In this document: piece after piece, positions 1-4,451 of the stretch
How the letters are laid out: every line of letters starts with the position of its first letter
Numbering within the stretch: the stretch's first letter is position 1
Origin: Clostridia bacterium
Lineage (GTDB): Bacteria; Bacillota; Clostridia; DUPQ01
DNA length: 6,130 nucleotides
Direction: 5' to 3'
Assembly (NCBI GenBank): GCA_030592355.1
Contig: JAUVJE010000144.1
Span: 1 to 6,130, forward strand
The notes under the pieces: generated by a model
Seen by the model: the letters and a program-made list of their open reading frames with translations, nothing else
Told to the model about the DNA's origin: nothing
Database searches by the model: none
Position numbers and translations under genes: made by a program

Positions 1-1
1 G

Positions 2-82
2 ATAGAAGGACTTTTTCTTCTGTCGGGTAAGAAAAGAACCGCAGGGACTGCGGGTTTAGCCTGGGTTAGCTTAGACCGGTAG
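2..82 (+). CDS. tnpB: TnpB-like RNA-guided nuclease, C-terminal fragment (partial, starts outside window)
   Basis: Frame 2 is open from the window edge to TAG at 80-82 and encodes 26 residues, beginning IEGLFLLSGKKRTAGTAGLA. The pattern EG-x-x-LL followed by a basic stretch and (R)TAGTAGLA is typical of the tail just after the last RuvC aspartate region of IS1341-type TnpB proteins. TnpB is the programmable RNA-guided DNA nuclease of these elements and helps the element persist at its donor site. Only the tail is visible, so catalytic residues and intactness cannot be judged. The coding end overlaps the predicted omega RNA, as is normal for the family. Recognition rests on memory of family C-termini over a short stretch, so it is a moderate call. 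Confidence 0.55.
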   Translation: MEGLFLLSGKKRTAGTAGLAWVSLDR

Positions 83-127
83 GTCTATCGACCAGGAATC
101 CTGCCAATTCATTGGCGGGTAGTTCAA
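30..127 (+). ncRNA. Omega RNA (TnpB guide scaffold), 3' part
   Basis: Three helices are readable. CCGCAG (39-44) pairs with CTGCGG (48-53) around a GGA loop. TAGACC (72-77) pairs with GGTCTA (82-87) around GGTA, and this is enclosed by CCTGG (60-64) pairing with CCAGG (92-96). The terminal hairpin pairs 100-107 with 112-119. The scaffold of TnpB omega RNAs is the element's right end, and the guide is the flanking DNA just past it, so here the guide would begin at about 127-129 and run through the last codons of the host NifX-like gene. The 5' limit of the RNA is unknown and probably lies left of the window. Helices are seen; identity as omega RNA follows from family knowledge. Confidence 0.5.
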
Positions 128-141
128 GTATAAAGGCTCAA

Positions 142-495
142 CTAATGGCACTCCTCGGAGTGTTCATGTCCGTGGCACACAGAACCGGTGGATTCAAGCT
201 CGCCTGCAAGATACATTTCTGCAGCGGTCTTTGAACTTCCTTTTTGACCGATAACAACTTCAATATCGTGTTCATTAAAAATTGCTACGGCGGCCCCGCC
301 CATCCCGCCGGATATAATAACCTTAGCTCCCAGATCGTTAAGAAAATTGGGTAGGAAACCGGGTTTGTGCCCGGGATTTGCTACTGTTTCTTCACTGGTT
401 ATCGTGTTTTCCTCTGATTTAAAAATTTCGTATGATGTGCAACGTCCGAAATGATCTGATACGTTTTTATTATCGCTTGCTACTGCTATAATCAT
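142..495 (-). CDS. NifX/NifB C-terminal-like (dinitrogenase iron-molybdenum cofactor domain) protein B
   Basis: A 117-residue protein covering one complete PF02579-type domain (MTH1175-like, RNase H-like fold). It opens MIIAVASDN, continues with SDHFGRC (13-19), has the IISGGMGG loop (60-67) and ends with the usual AAEMYLAGEL helix. Members bind metal-sulfur cofactors without fixed cysteine ligands; in Desulfovibrio the homologous orange protein carries a Mo-Cu-S cluster. Unlike a minimal domain it carries a His/Cys-rich tail, CHGHEHSEECH (107-117), a likely metal-binding extension. The start ATG overlaps the TGA of the upstream Mrp-type gene as ATGA, and GGAGG lies 7 bases before it, so translation is coupled. 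It is the last gene of the operon; the IS end follows about 15 bases later. The family is clear, but the cofactor is not known. Confidence 0.9.
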   Translation of the reverse strand: MIIAVASDNKNVSDHFGRCTSYEIFKSEENTITSEETVANPGHKPGFLPNFLNDLGAKVIISGGMGGAAVAIFNEHDIEVVIGQKGSSKTAAEMYLAGELESTGSVCHGHEHSEECH

Positions 496-1334
496 TTTTC
501 TTCCTCCAATTTTATTAGTATTTTTGCCAATTCGTCAAGGAAATCAGCATCGTAGGTTTCGATGTCACCGGTGTCGCAGGCATTTGCAATGCCTGTTTCA
601 ATGGGAATTCTGGCCAATAGCTTAAGATTGTGCTTTTCGGCGATTTCTTCAGTATGGCTTTCACCAAAAACATGTATTTGTTCGCCGCAGCCAGGACATT
701 TGAAGTAAGACATGTTTTCAACTATGCCGATTATTGGTTTATCCATTAGTTCAGCCATTTTGACTGCCTTTGTAACAATCATCGAAACCAGCTCCTGAGG
801 TGATGTAACTATTATGATTCCGTCTACCGGTATTGATTGGAACACAGTAAGGGAAACATCTCCTGTTCCCGGCGGCATGTCTATAAACATAAAATCTATA
901 TCATCCCATATGACATCGCTCCAGAATTGCTTTACGGTTCCACCGATAAGGGGACCTCTCCACACAACCGGGTCGGTTTCTTCCTTTAACAGAAGGTTAA
1001 TGGATATAATATCGATTCCGATTTTACTTTTTACAGGCAGCATCCCAAATTCATTGGCGAATGCTTTTTGCTTTATTCCAAAAGCCTTTGGTATAGATGG
1101 CCCGGTAATGTCGGCATCGAGAATCGCCGTATTATAGCCTTCCTTTTTCATCTTTACCGCCATCAATGATGTAACAAGGGATTTTCCTACGCCTCCTTTG
1201 CCGCTGACTACGGCAATAACTTTTTTTACACTACTCTGCGCATGCAGCTTAATGCTAAAATCGGTTTGTTCCTGTGTTCTGTCAGTACAGCTTTCACCAC
1301 ATGAACTACAGTCTAGGTTACAGTTTTCACTCAT
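492..1334 (-). CDS. mrp: Mrp/NBP35 (ApbC)-family P-loop ATPase, Fe-S cluster carrier
   Basis: A 280-residue cytoplasmic ATPase of the Mrp/NBP35 branch of the SIMIBI class. It shows the deviant Walker A SGKGGVGKS (44-52), DADITGPS (73-80), the Walker B/switch II region IDMPPGTGD (151-159), and the CxxC pair C213-P-G-C216 that bridges a [4Fe-4S] cluster across the dimer. The N-terminus adds four cysteines (C5, C9, C12, C16; spacing CX3CX2CX3C), similar to the ferredoxin-like extension of NBP35 proteins and likely a second cluster site. Family members hold Fe-S clusters transiently and pass them to apo-proteins. The start is ATG with AGGAGA six bases upstream, inside the end of the preceding gene, whose TAA is one base away. 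The stop overlaps the start of the last NifX-like gene. In orange protein loci the homologous ATPase accompanies MinD-type partners. Confidence 0.95.
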   Translation of the reverse strand: MSENCNLDCSSCGESCTDRTQEQTDFSIKLHAQSSVKKVIAVVSGKGGVGKSLVTSLMAVKMKKEGYNTAILDADITGPSIPKAFGIKQKAFANEFGMLPVKSKIGIDIISINLLLKEETDPVVWRGPLIGGTVKQFWSDVIWDDIDFMFIDMPPGTGDVSLTVFQSIPVDGIIIVTSPQELVSMIVTKAVKMAELMDKPIIGIVENMSYFKCPGCGEQIHVFGESHTEEIAEKHNLKLLARIPIETGIANACDTGDIETYDADFLDELAKILIKLEEEK

Positions 1335-1335
1335 A

Positions 1336-2211
1336 TTATTTCTCCTGATTTACTGAATTAAATATATTAATCGTAGTTTTGTAAACTTCCTTAATAGCAT
1401 GACCCGCCGGACAGTCGATATCGGTTATATCCAAGCCATTGTTTACAGCTTCAATAACCATAGTATCAAAAGGAATCATTCCTGTCATCGGTATATTGCG
1501 TTTTTGGCAAATTTCTTTTATTTTATTGCAGTTTTTGATATTTACATCATATTTGTTTATGCAAACGGCTGAATTTATCATAAACCCATCTGCCGTATCG
1601 AGTAATCTTGTCATGTCGGATATCCCCGAAAGAGAAGGTTCTGCAACTACCAATACCATATCAACGCCGGTGATTGAGGCTATTACCGGACAGCCTATTC
1701 CCGGGGAGCCGTCAATGATTGCGAAATCACTACCGGGTGTTTCGTTGTCAAGTTGTTTTTTTACCTCAGAAACAAGCATGCCCGAATTCCCAAAACCCAT
1801 ATTAAGCTTGGCGGTGGAAAATGTTTTATTGTCTTTATAAAGCATCAGACTTCCGGCATCTGCCTTTTCCATGGTAATTGCATCAACGGGACACACATAT
1901 TCGCACACGCTGCATCCTTCGCAGGCATAGAAATCGACTGTATACCCGTCCAAAGCGCTGATTGCTCCGAAACGGCAATTTTCCAGGCACTTTCCGCAGC
2001 TAATGCATTTGTCTTGATCAATATGAGCTTTTGGCAATCCGTAAAATACGGATTTTTTCGTAATTGAAGGTTTTTTAACCATTAAGTGCAGGTTAGGGGC
2101 ATCCACATCACAGTCTGCATAGGCATCTGTTTTAGAAAGTTTGATGAATGAGCTGGAAACAGTGGTTTTGCCGGTGCCGCCTTTACCACTGAGAATCAAC
2201 AATTTTTTCAT
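1336..2211 (-). CDS. MinD-superfamily P-loop ATPase with inserted 2x[4Fe-4S] ferredoxin domain (B)
   Basis: A 291-residue protein. The deviant Walker A SGKGGTGKT (8-16) is followed by YADCDVDAPN (31-40). A ferredoxin-type insertion carries two CX2CX2CX3C sets: C69, C72, C75, C79 and C97, C100, C103, C107, the second followed by proline as in bacterial ferredoxins. The Walker B-like segment is IDGSPGIGCP (166-175). The architecture is that of the anaerobe-specific MinD-type ATPases found beside NifX-like proteins; these are not the cell-division MinD and no C-terminal amphipathic membrane helix of that kind is evident. ATP-driven movement or reduction of a metal cluster is the inferred role. 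The ATG overlaps the stop of ATPase A by one base (TAATG) and has an optimal AAGGAGG site, so the two are probably made in equal amounts and may act as a heterodimer. Confidence 0.93.
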   Translation of the reverse strand: MKKLLILSGKGGTGKTTVSSSFIKLSKTDAYADCDVDAPNLHLMVKKPSITKKSVFYGLPKAHIDQDKCISCGKCLENCRFGAISALDGYTVDFYACEGCSVCEYVCPVDAITMEKADAGSLMLYKDNKTFSTAKLNMGFGNSGMLVSEVKKQLDNETPGSDFAIIDGSPGIGCPVIASITGVDMVLVVAEPSLSGISDMTRLLDTADGFMINSAVCINKYDVNIKNCNKIKEICQKRNIPMTGMIPFDTMVIEAVNNGLDITDIDCPAGHAIKEVYKTTINIFNSVNQEK

Positions 2212-3047
2212 TATTGAACCTCCTTTGTGACTGCACCTAAAAGCTCTGTAAAAGTTTCTCTGTACTTTTTGCTTTCGCGCACAATAATTTTGCCATCTGA
2301 ATTAAGTTTACCGAGCTCATTGTCATATGGAATTTCAGCAAGAATCCGAATATCATGTTCGATACAATACTGCTTTGAGGGGTTGTAAGAAGCGGTGCAT
2401 TTATTCAGCACGACGCCATGGGGTTTGTTAAATAATTCGACTAACTCATGCACCATTTTAAAATCATGCAATCCAAGTATCGTTGGCTCCGTTACAAGAA
2501 CACAATAATCTGCTTCCTTAATGCTTTCCATTACCGAACACGAGCTTCCCGGAGGACAGTCGATGAATACATTTGTTCCGGCTGGAAATTCTCTATTGAG
2601 AAGTCCCTGAATAATCGGAACACCGGATTCTTCGCCTGTATTCATTATTCCCGTAATGACGGTAACATTATCTGACGTGCCGATTTTAATTTTTCCTATG
2701 ATTTTTTCTTTTTCGGATATAGCGTTTTCAGGACAAACAAGCTTGCATCCTCCGCAGGAGTGGCAGATGTCCTCGAATACCATTATTTTGTTATTCACAT
2801 ATGCAAGGGCATTAAAATTGCAGAAATCAACGCATGCACGACAGCCGGTGCATAAATCATCATTACAGAAAGGCATCAGTACCTTTATTTCGGATTCTTC
2901 GGAAATAACCGGTTTTAAAAATATGTGGCCATTTGGTTCTTCCACGTCACAGTCAATATAAACTGAGTCGTCACAAACAGCGGAAAGATTAACTGAAACA
3001 ATTGTTTTACCCGTTCCGCCTTTTCCGCTTAATATTGCGATTCTCAA
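2211..3047 (-). CDS. MinD-superfamily P-loop ATPase with inserted 2x[4Fe-4S] ferredoxin domain (A), TTG start
   Basis: The chosen product is 278 residues starting at TTG (3047-3045), giving MRIAILSGKGGTGKT, which places the Walker A at residues 7-15 as in its downstream paralogue. That start lies one base after the TAA of the preceding gene and has a GGGGGTAGG stretch upstream. An in-frame ATG at 3110 would add 21 residues (299 in all), but it lies 62 bases inside the preceding gene and its extension has no family counterpart. DCDVEEPN follows the Walker A, then cysteine sets C66, C69, C72, C76 and C95, C98, C101, C105 for two [4Fe-4S] clusters, and IDCPPGSSC as Walker B/switch II. It is a diverged paralogue of the next gene; together they resemble the paired MinD-like ATPases of orange protein operons. 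The substrate is unknown. Confidence 0.9.
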   Translation of the reverse strand: MRIAILSGKGGTGKTIVSVNLSAVCDDSVYIDCDVEEPNGHIFLKPVISEESEIKVLMPFCNDDLCTGCRACVDFCNFNALAYVNNKIMVFEDICHSCGGCKLVCPENAISEKEKIIGKIKIGTSDNVTVITGIMNTGEESGVPIIQGLLNREFPAGTNVFIDCPPGSSCSVMESIKEADYCVLVTEPTILGLHDFKMVHELVELFNKPHGVVLNKCTASYNPSKQYCIEHDIRILAEIPYDNELGKLNSDGKIIVRESKKYRETFTELLGAVTKEVQ

Positions 3048-3048
3048 A

Positions 3049-3417
3049 TTACCTACCCCCGTGGTTGTGGAATCCTGCATGTATTTCTGATAACTTTTCA
3101 AGTTTTCCATCTAAAAAAGCTGCAATATTATCCTGAATTGAACAATCGGAAGTCGTATAGAGTTCTACTCCTGCTCCCGTAAGTACGTCAGCAGCGTTTT
3201 TACCTATCGAAGGTGCTAAAACGGCATTTGTTTTTTGATCCACCACAAATTGAGCGGCCTGTATTCCGGCTCCGCCCTGACTGTTTACCGCAGCATTTGC
3301 TAAAAATGTGTTTTGATGTGTTTCAGTATCATACACTAAGAAGGTCTGCGTACGTCCAAAAGATTTGTTAATGCATGCGTTCATTGTTTTTCCGTCTACC
3401 GGCATTGTTATTATCAC
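3049..3417 (-). CDS. NifX/NifB C-terminal-like (dinitrogenase iron-molybdenum cofactor domain) protein A
   Basis: A 122-residue single-domain protein paralogous to the last gene of the operon. It starts MIITMPVDG, has INKSFGRTQTFLVYD (16-30) where the sister has SDHFGRC, the conserved GGAGIQAAQ segment (48-56), and a poorly conserved IGKNAADVL helix. It ends in HAGFHNHGGR, a short His-rich tail. The start codon is GTG at 3417: AAGGAGA lies 7 bases before it, while the in-frame ATG at 3405 would be too far from that site. It is the first of the five tightly coupled structural genes; its TAA is one base before the TTG of ATPase A. A role in holding or delivering a metal-sulfur cofactor follows from the family; the metal is unknown. 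It is not evidence for nitrogen fixation, since no nif structural genes are present. Confidence 0.9.
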   Translation of the reverse strand: MIITMPVDGKTMNACINKSFGRTQTFLVYDTETHQNTFLANAAVNSQGGAGIQAAQFVVDQKTNAVLAPSIGKNAADVLTGAGVELYTTSDCSIQDNIAAFLDGKLEKLSEIHAGFHNHGGR

Positions 3418-3447
3418 TATTATTTCTCCTTTATATTTACGGGGTTA

Positions 3448-3798
3448 TTACTCATTCTGGCCATGTCTGTGCCTCCTGCATCGGCCCCAACCATGTTCTG
3501 ACTCATCATACAGGCGGTAATCTCCGCCTTCAATTTTGACTATGTTTCCATCCACAAGAATGCCTGAAAGTTTTTTGCGCGCTTCATTATATATACGCTG
3601 TACAGTAGTTCGGGCAACACCCATGCTTTCAGCACATTCTTCCTGAGTCATACCCTCATAATCAATCAACCGTATGGTTTCGTATTCGCCAACGGCCATT
3701 ATCACCATCTCTGAAACACCTTTTTCCGGATCCATCGGACCGAAAGTCGTTCTCAAAGGAAGGCAACAAATCCTTCTCCATTTCCTTGGTCTTGGCAT
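3448..3798 (-). CDS. DUF134-family helix-turn-helix protein, putative transcriptional regulator
   Basis: A 116-residue protein matching the DUF134 family (PF02001). The N-terminal signature MPRPRKWRRICCLP is followed by FGP (19-21), a conserved GEYETIRLIDYEGMTQEECA segment (37-56), and a sigma-70 region 4-like helix-turn-helix in residues 51-76 (GVARTTVQRIYNEARKKL). It ends in a basic, His-rich tail, HGWGRCRRHRHGQNE. The paired cysteines C11 and C12 and the tail could bind metal or a cluster; this is inference. The start is ATG 3798, with TAGGAGT five bases upstream; an alternative GTG at 3819 would add seven residues before the family's normal beginning. It is the second gene of the operon, 30 bases before NifX-like A. 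DUF134 proteins commonly sit beside such gene sets, and autoregulation through the palindromes at 4185-4238 is plausible but unproven. Confidence 0.9.
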   Translation of the reverse strand: MPRPRKWRRICCLPLRTTFGPMDPEKGVSEMVIMAVGEYETIRLIDYEGMTQEECAESMGVARTTVQRIYNEARKKLSGILVDGNIVKIEGGDYRLYDESEHGWGRCRRHRHGQNE

Positions 3799-3850
3799 AA
3801 ATACTCCTAAATAAGACACTAAGCAACAGGGAGGGGCTCCCTGTTACTTG
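3799..3850 (-). promoter_or_regulatory. Stable intercistronic hairpin at the end of the first operon gene
   Basis: AACAGGGAG (3825-3833) pairs perfectly with CTCCCTGTT (3837-3845) around a 3-base loop, and AAG/CTT extends it past one mismatch. The stem takes in the stop codon of the DUF5320 gene and lies upstream of the DUF134 ribosome binding site. On the minus strand it is followed by only a scattered set of Ts (TTGCTTAGTGTCTTATTT), so it is at best a leaky terminator. An RNA-stabilising or attenuating element that raises the first gene's output relative to the rest is the likely role. Confidence 0.55.
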
Positions 3851-4161
3851 CTGTCTTCAGCCAAATTTTCCAGTTGGCTGTTTATTATTTCAAGTTGCTC
3901 TTTCAGGCTGTCCTTCTGAGCTGCAAGAAACTCTTTTTGAGATAAGCCGGCGGTTGGCACTTCATTGTAGAATCTGTTGAATCCCATTCCGAATCCCGCT
4001 CTGCGGCCCATGCCTAGACCCATTCCGAATCCTGCTCTGCGGCCCATGCCTAATCCCATTCTATTGCCATAAACGGTGCTGTTAACACCTGTGCAAACTC
4101 CTAAGCCTCTTCCTGTCATGGGACCTTGTCCCACTGGTCCTGTTCCATTTCTTCCTGGCAT
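3844..4161 (-). CDS. DUF5320-type Gly/Met-rich small protein
   Basis: A 105-residue protein starting MPGRNGTGPVGQGPMTGRGL, the signature of the DUF5320 family found beside DUF134 and NifX-like genes in anaerobes. Residues 35-60 are almost only Gly, Met, Arg, Ala, Phe and Leu and contain a 12-residue unit (GMGRRAGFGMGL) repeated nearly exactly. Residues 74-104 form a charged, Leu/Ile-heptad helix suited to a coiled coil (QKEFLAAQKDSLKEQLEIIN and on). There is one cysteine (C23), and no signal peptide or membrane segment. Function is unknown; the shape suggests an oligomeric scaffold or a flexible metal-contacting (Met-rich) protein. ATG 4161 has a full AGGAGG site 8 bases upstream. It is the promoter-proximal gene of the operon, followed by a strong hairpin. 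Confidence 0.85.
   Translation of the reverse strand: MPGRNGTGPVGQGPMTGRGLGVCTGVNSTVYGNRMGLGMGRRAGFGMGLGMGRRAGFGMGFNRFYNEVPTAGLSQKEFLAAQKDSLKEQLEIINSQLENLAEDSK
3985..4056 (-). repeat. Two tandem 36-base coding repeats
   Basis: Bases 3985-4020 and 4021-4056 match at 33 of 36 positions, and keep frame. They encode the duplicated 12-residue Gly/Met/Arg unit of the DUF5320 protein. The near identity at DNA level points to recent slippage or unequal exchange within the gene, so copy number may vary between strains. Confidence 0.9.
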
Positions 4162-4184
4162 TGTTTCTACCTCCTATAGGTTAT

Positions 4185-4196
4185 GGACATATGTCC
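4185..4196. promoter_or_regulatory. Leader operator palindrome, GGACATATGTCC
   Basis: A perfect 12-base palindrome in the 5' untranslated leader of the minus-strand operon, about 5 to 16 bases past the predicted start of transcription and just upstream of the ribosome binding site. It shares the ten-base core GACATATGTC with the promoter palindrome centred 38 bases away. Two copies with one core suggest a dimeric DNA-binding protein at both sites. Confidence 0.6.
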
Positions 4197-4207
4197 GTTA
4201 CAACACC

Positions 4208-4235
4208 ATTATATCCTATTATTGACATATGTCAA
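4208..4235 (-). promoter_or_regulatory. Consensus sigma-A-type promoter of the operon
   Basis: On the minus strand, TTGACA (4235-4230) is followed after 16 bases by TATAAT (4213-4208); both hexamers are perfect matches to consensus. Transcription would start near 4201, leaving a leader of about 40 bases to ATG 4161. So strong a promoter implies either high expression or a need for repression; the overlapping palindrome supports repression. There is no sigma-54 type GG-N10-GC element, in contrast to the Desulfovibrio orange protein operons. Confidence 0.8.
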
Positions 4236-4238
4236 TAA
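4219..4238. promoter_or_regulatory. Promoter-overlapping operator palindrome, 20 bases
   Basis: TTATTGACATATGTCAATAA is a perfect palindrome covering the -35 box and the upstream part of the spacer of the operon promoter. A protein bound here would exclude RNA polymerase. The inner TTGAC-N4-GTCAA has the spacing of CRP/FNR-family sites, but the sister site in the leader departs from that pattern (GGAC-N4-GTCC), so the binder could equally be the DUF134 protein or another factor. Confidence 0.7.
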
Positions 4239-4317
4239 CTATTTCAGTATTATATTCAATATTGATATAAAGTACAAGAGTTGTCAACTCCAGATAGTGT
4301 AAGACGGTTTGGATATT

Positions 4318-4342
4318 GTCAATCATCAGTCGGATGATTGAC
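4318..4342. promoter_or_regulatory. Inverted repeat between the divergent genes
   Basis: GTCAATCATC (4318-4327) and GATGATTGAC (4333-4342) are perfect 10-base inverted repeats separated by AGTCG. No T-run follows on either strand, so it is not a rho-independent terminator. It lies 73 bases upstream of the propeller gene's -10 box and could be an activator or repressor site for that gene, or an RNA hairpin if transcription starts further upstream. Confidence 0.45.
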
Positions 4343-4414
4343 TCACCGATGGGTTGGTTTGCGCAATTAAACTTAAAAAGGTATGCGGGTAAATATAAAT
4401 GCCAATAGATAGGT

Positions 4415-4420
4415 TATAAT
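4415..4420 (+). promoter_or_regulatory. Putative -10 box of the propeller gene
   Basis: TATAAT at 4415-4420 stands 32 bases before ATG 4452, which would give a leader of about 25 bases. No recognisable -35 box exists 16 to 18 bases upstream, nor an extended TG motif, so the promoter would be weak or activator-dependent. A G-rich ribosome binding site (AGGGGG, 4438-4443) follows. Confidence 0.4.
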
Positions 4421-4451
4421 ATAAATGATGATTTTTTAGGGGGCGGGCGGG

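Larger units (their letters stand above)
1..127 (+). mobile_element. Right end of an IS200/IS605-family (IS1341-like) element
   Basis: The first ~127 bases have the architecture of a TnpB-type element terminus: a TnpB-like C-terminal reading frame ending at 82, then a series of stem-loops, the last a GC-rich hairpin (100-107 pairing with 112-119, one G-T wobble) followed by the short tail TAGTTCAA. A terminal hairpin followed by a TTCA-type tail is the usual form of these right ends. The exact boundary is inferred at about 126-128. The rest of the element lies outside the window to the left, so it is unknown whether a Y1 transposase gene (tnpA) is present. It points into the 3' end of the host operon, 15 bases or so from the stop codon of the last gene. 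Seen: hairpins and frame. Inferred: family assignment. Confidence 0.65.
4239..4451. other. Divergent intergenic region with further short palindromes
   Basis: This stretch between the two divergent transcription units has no plausible gene. Besides the promoter sites it holds TCAATATTGA (4256-4265), GAGTTG-T-CAACTC (4278-4290) and a 10-base inverted repeat at 4318-4342. No riboswitch or tRNA was recognised. The density of dyads suggests several protein-binding sites or a remnant of inserted DNA. Confidence 0.5.

Noticed and set aside
96..127. Rho-independent terminator for the minus-strand operon
   Set aside because: The hairpin is good but no T-run follows it on the minus strand; it is better explained as the terminal hairpin of the IS right end.
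814..1137. Plus-strand open frame of 107 codons
   Set aside because: It lies wholly inside the clear Mrp/NBP35 gene on the other strand, has no family resemblance and no ribosome binding site; the same holds for the plus-strand frames at 1439-2067 and 2448-2961.
1336..3047. Cell-division MinD or plasmid ParA proteins
   Set aside because: Both have ferredoxin-like insertions with two complete [4Fe-4S] sets and lie among cofactor genes; no MinC/MinE or ParB partner is nearby.
142..3417. Nitrogen-fixation (nif) cluster
   Set aside because: The two small proteins share the NifX/NifB C-terminal domain, but no nifHDK, nifE/N or full-length radical-SAM nifB is present; the ATPases are MinD/Mrp type rather than NifH.
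3985..4056. 36-base direct repeats as a CRISPR fragment
   Set aside because: The two copies are directly adjacent without spacers, stay in frame, and encode a regular Gly/Met/Arg unit.
4239..4451. Riboswitch or T-box leader for the propeller gene
   Set aside because: No conserved riboswitch core is recognisable, the likely start site leaves only about 25 bases of leader, and there is no terminator/antiterminator pair.
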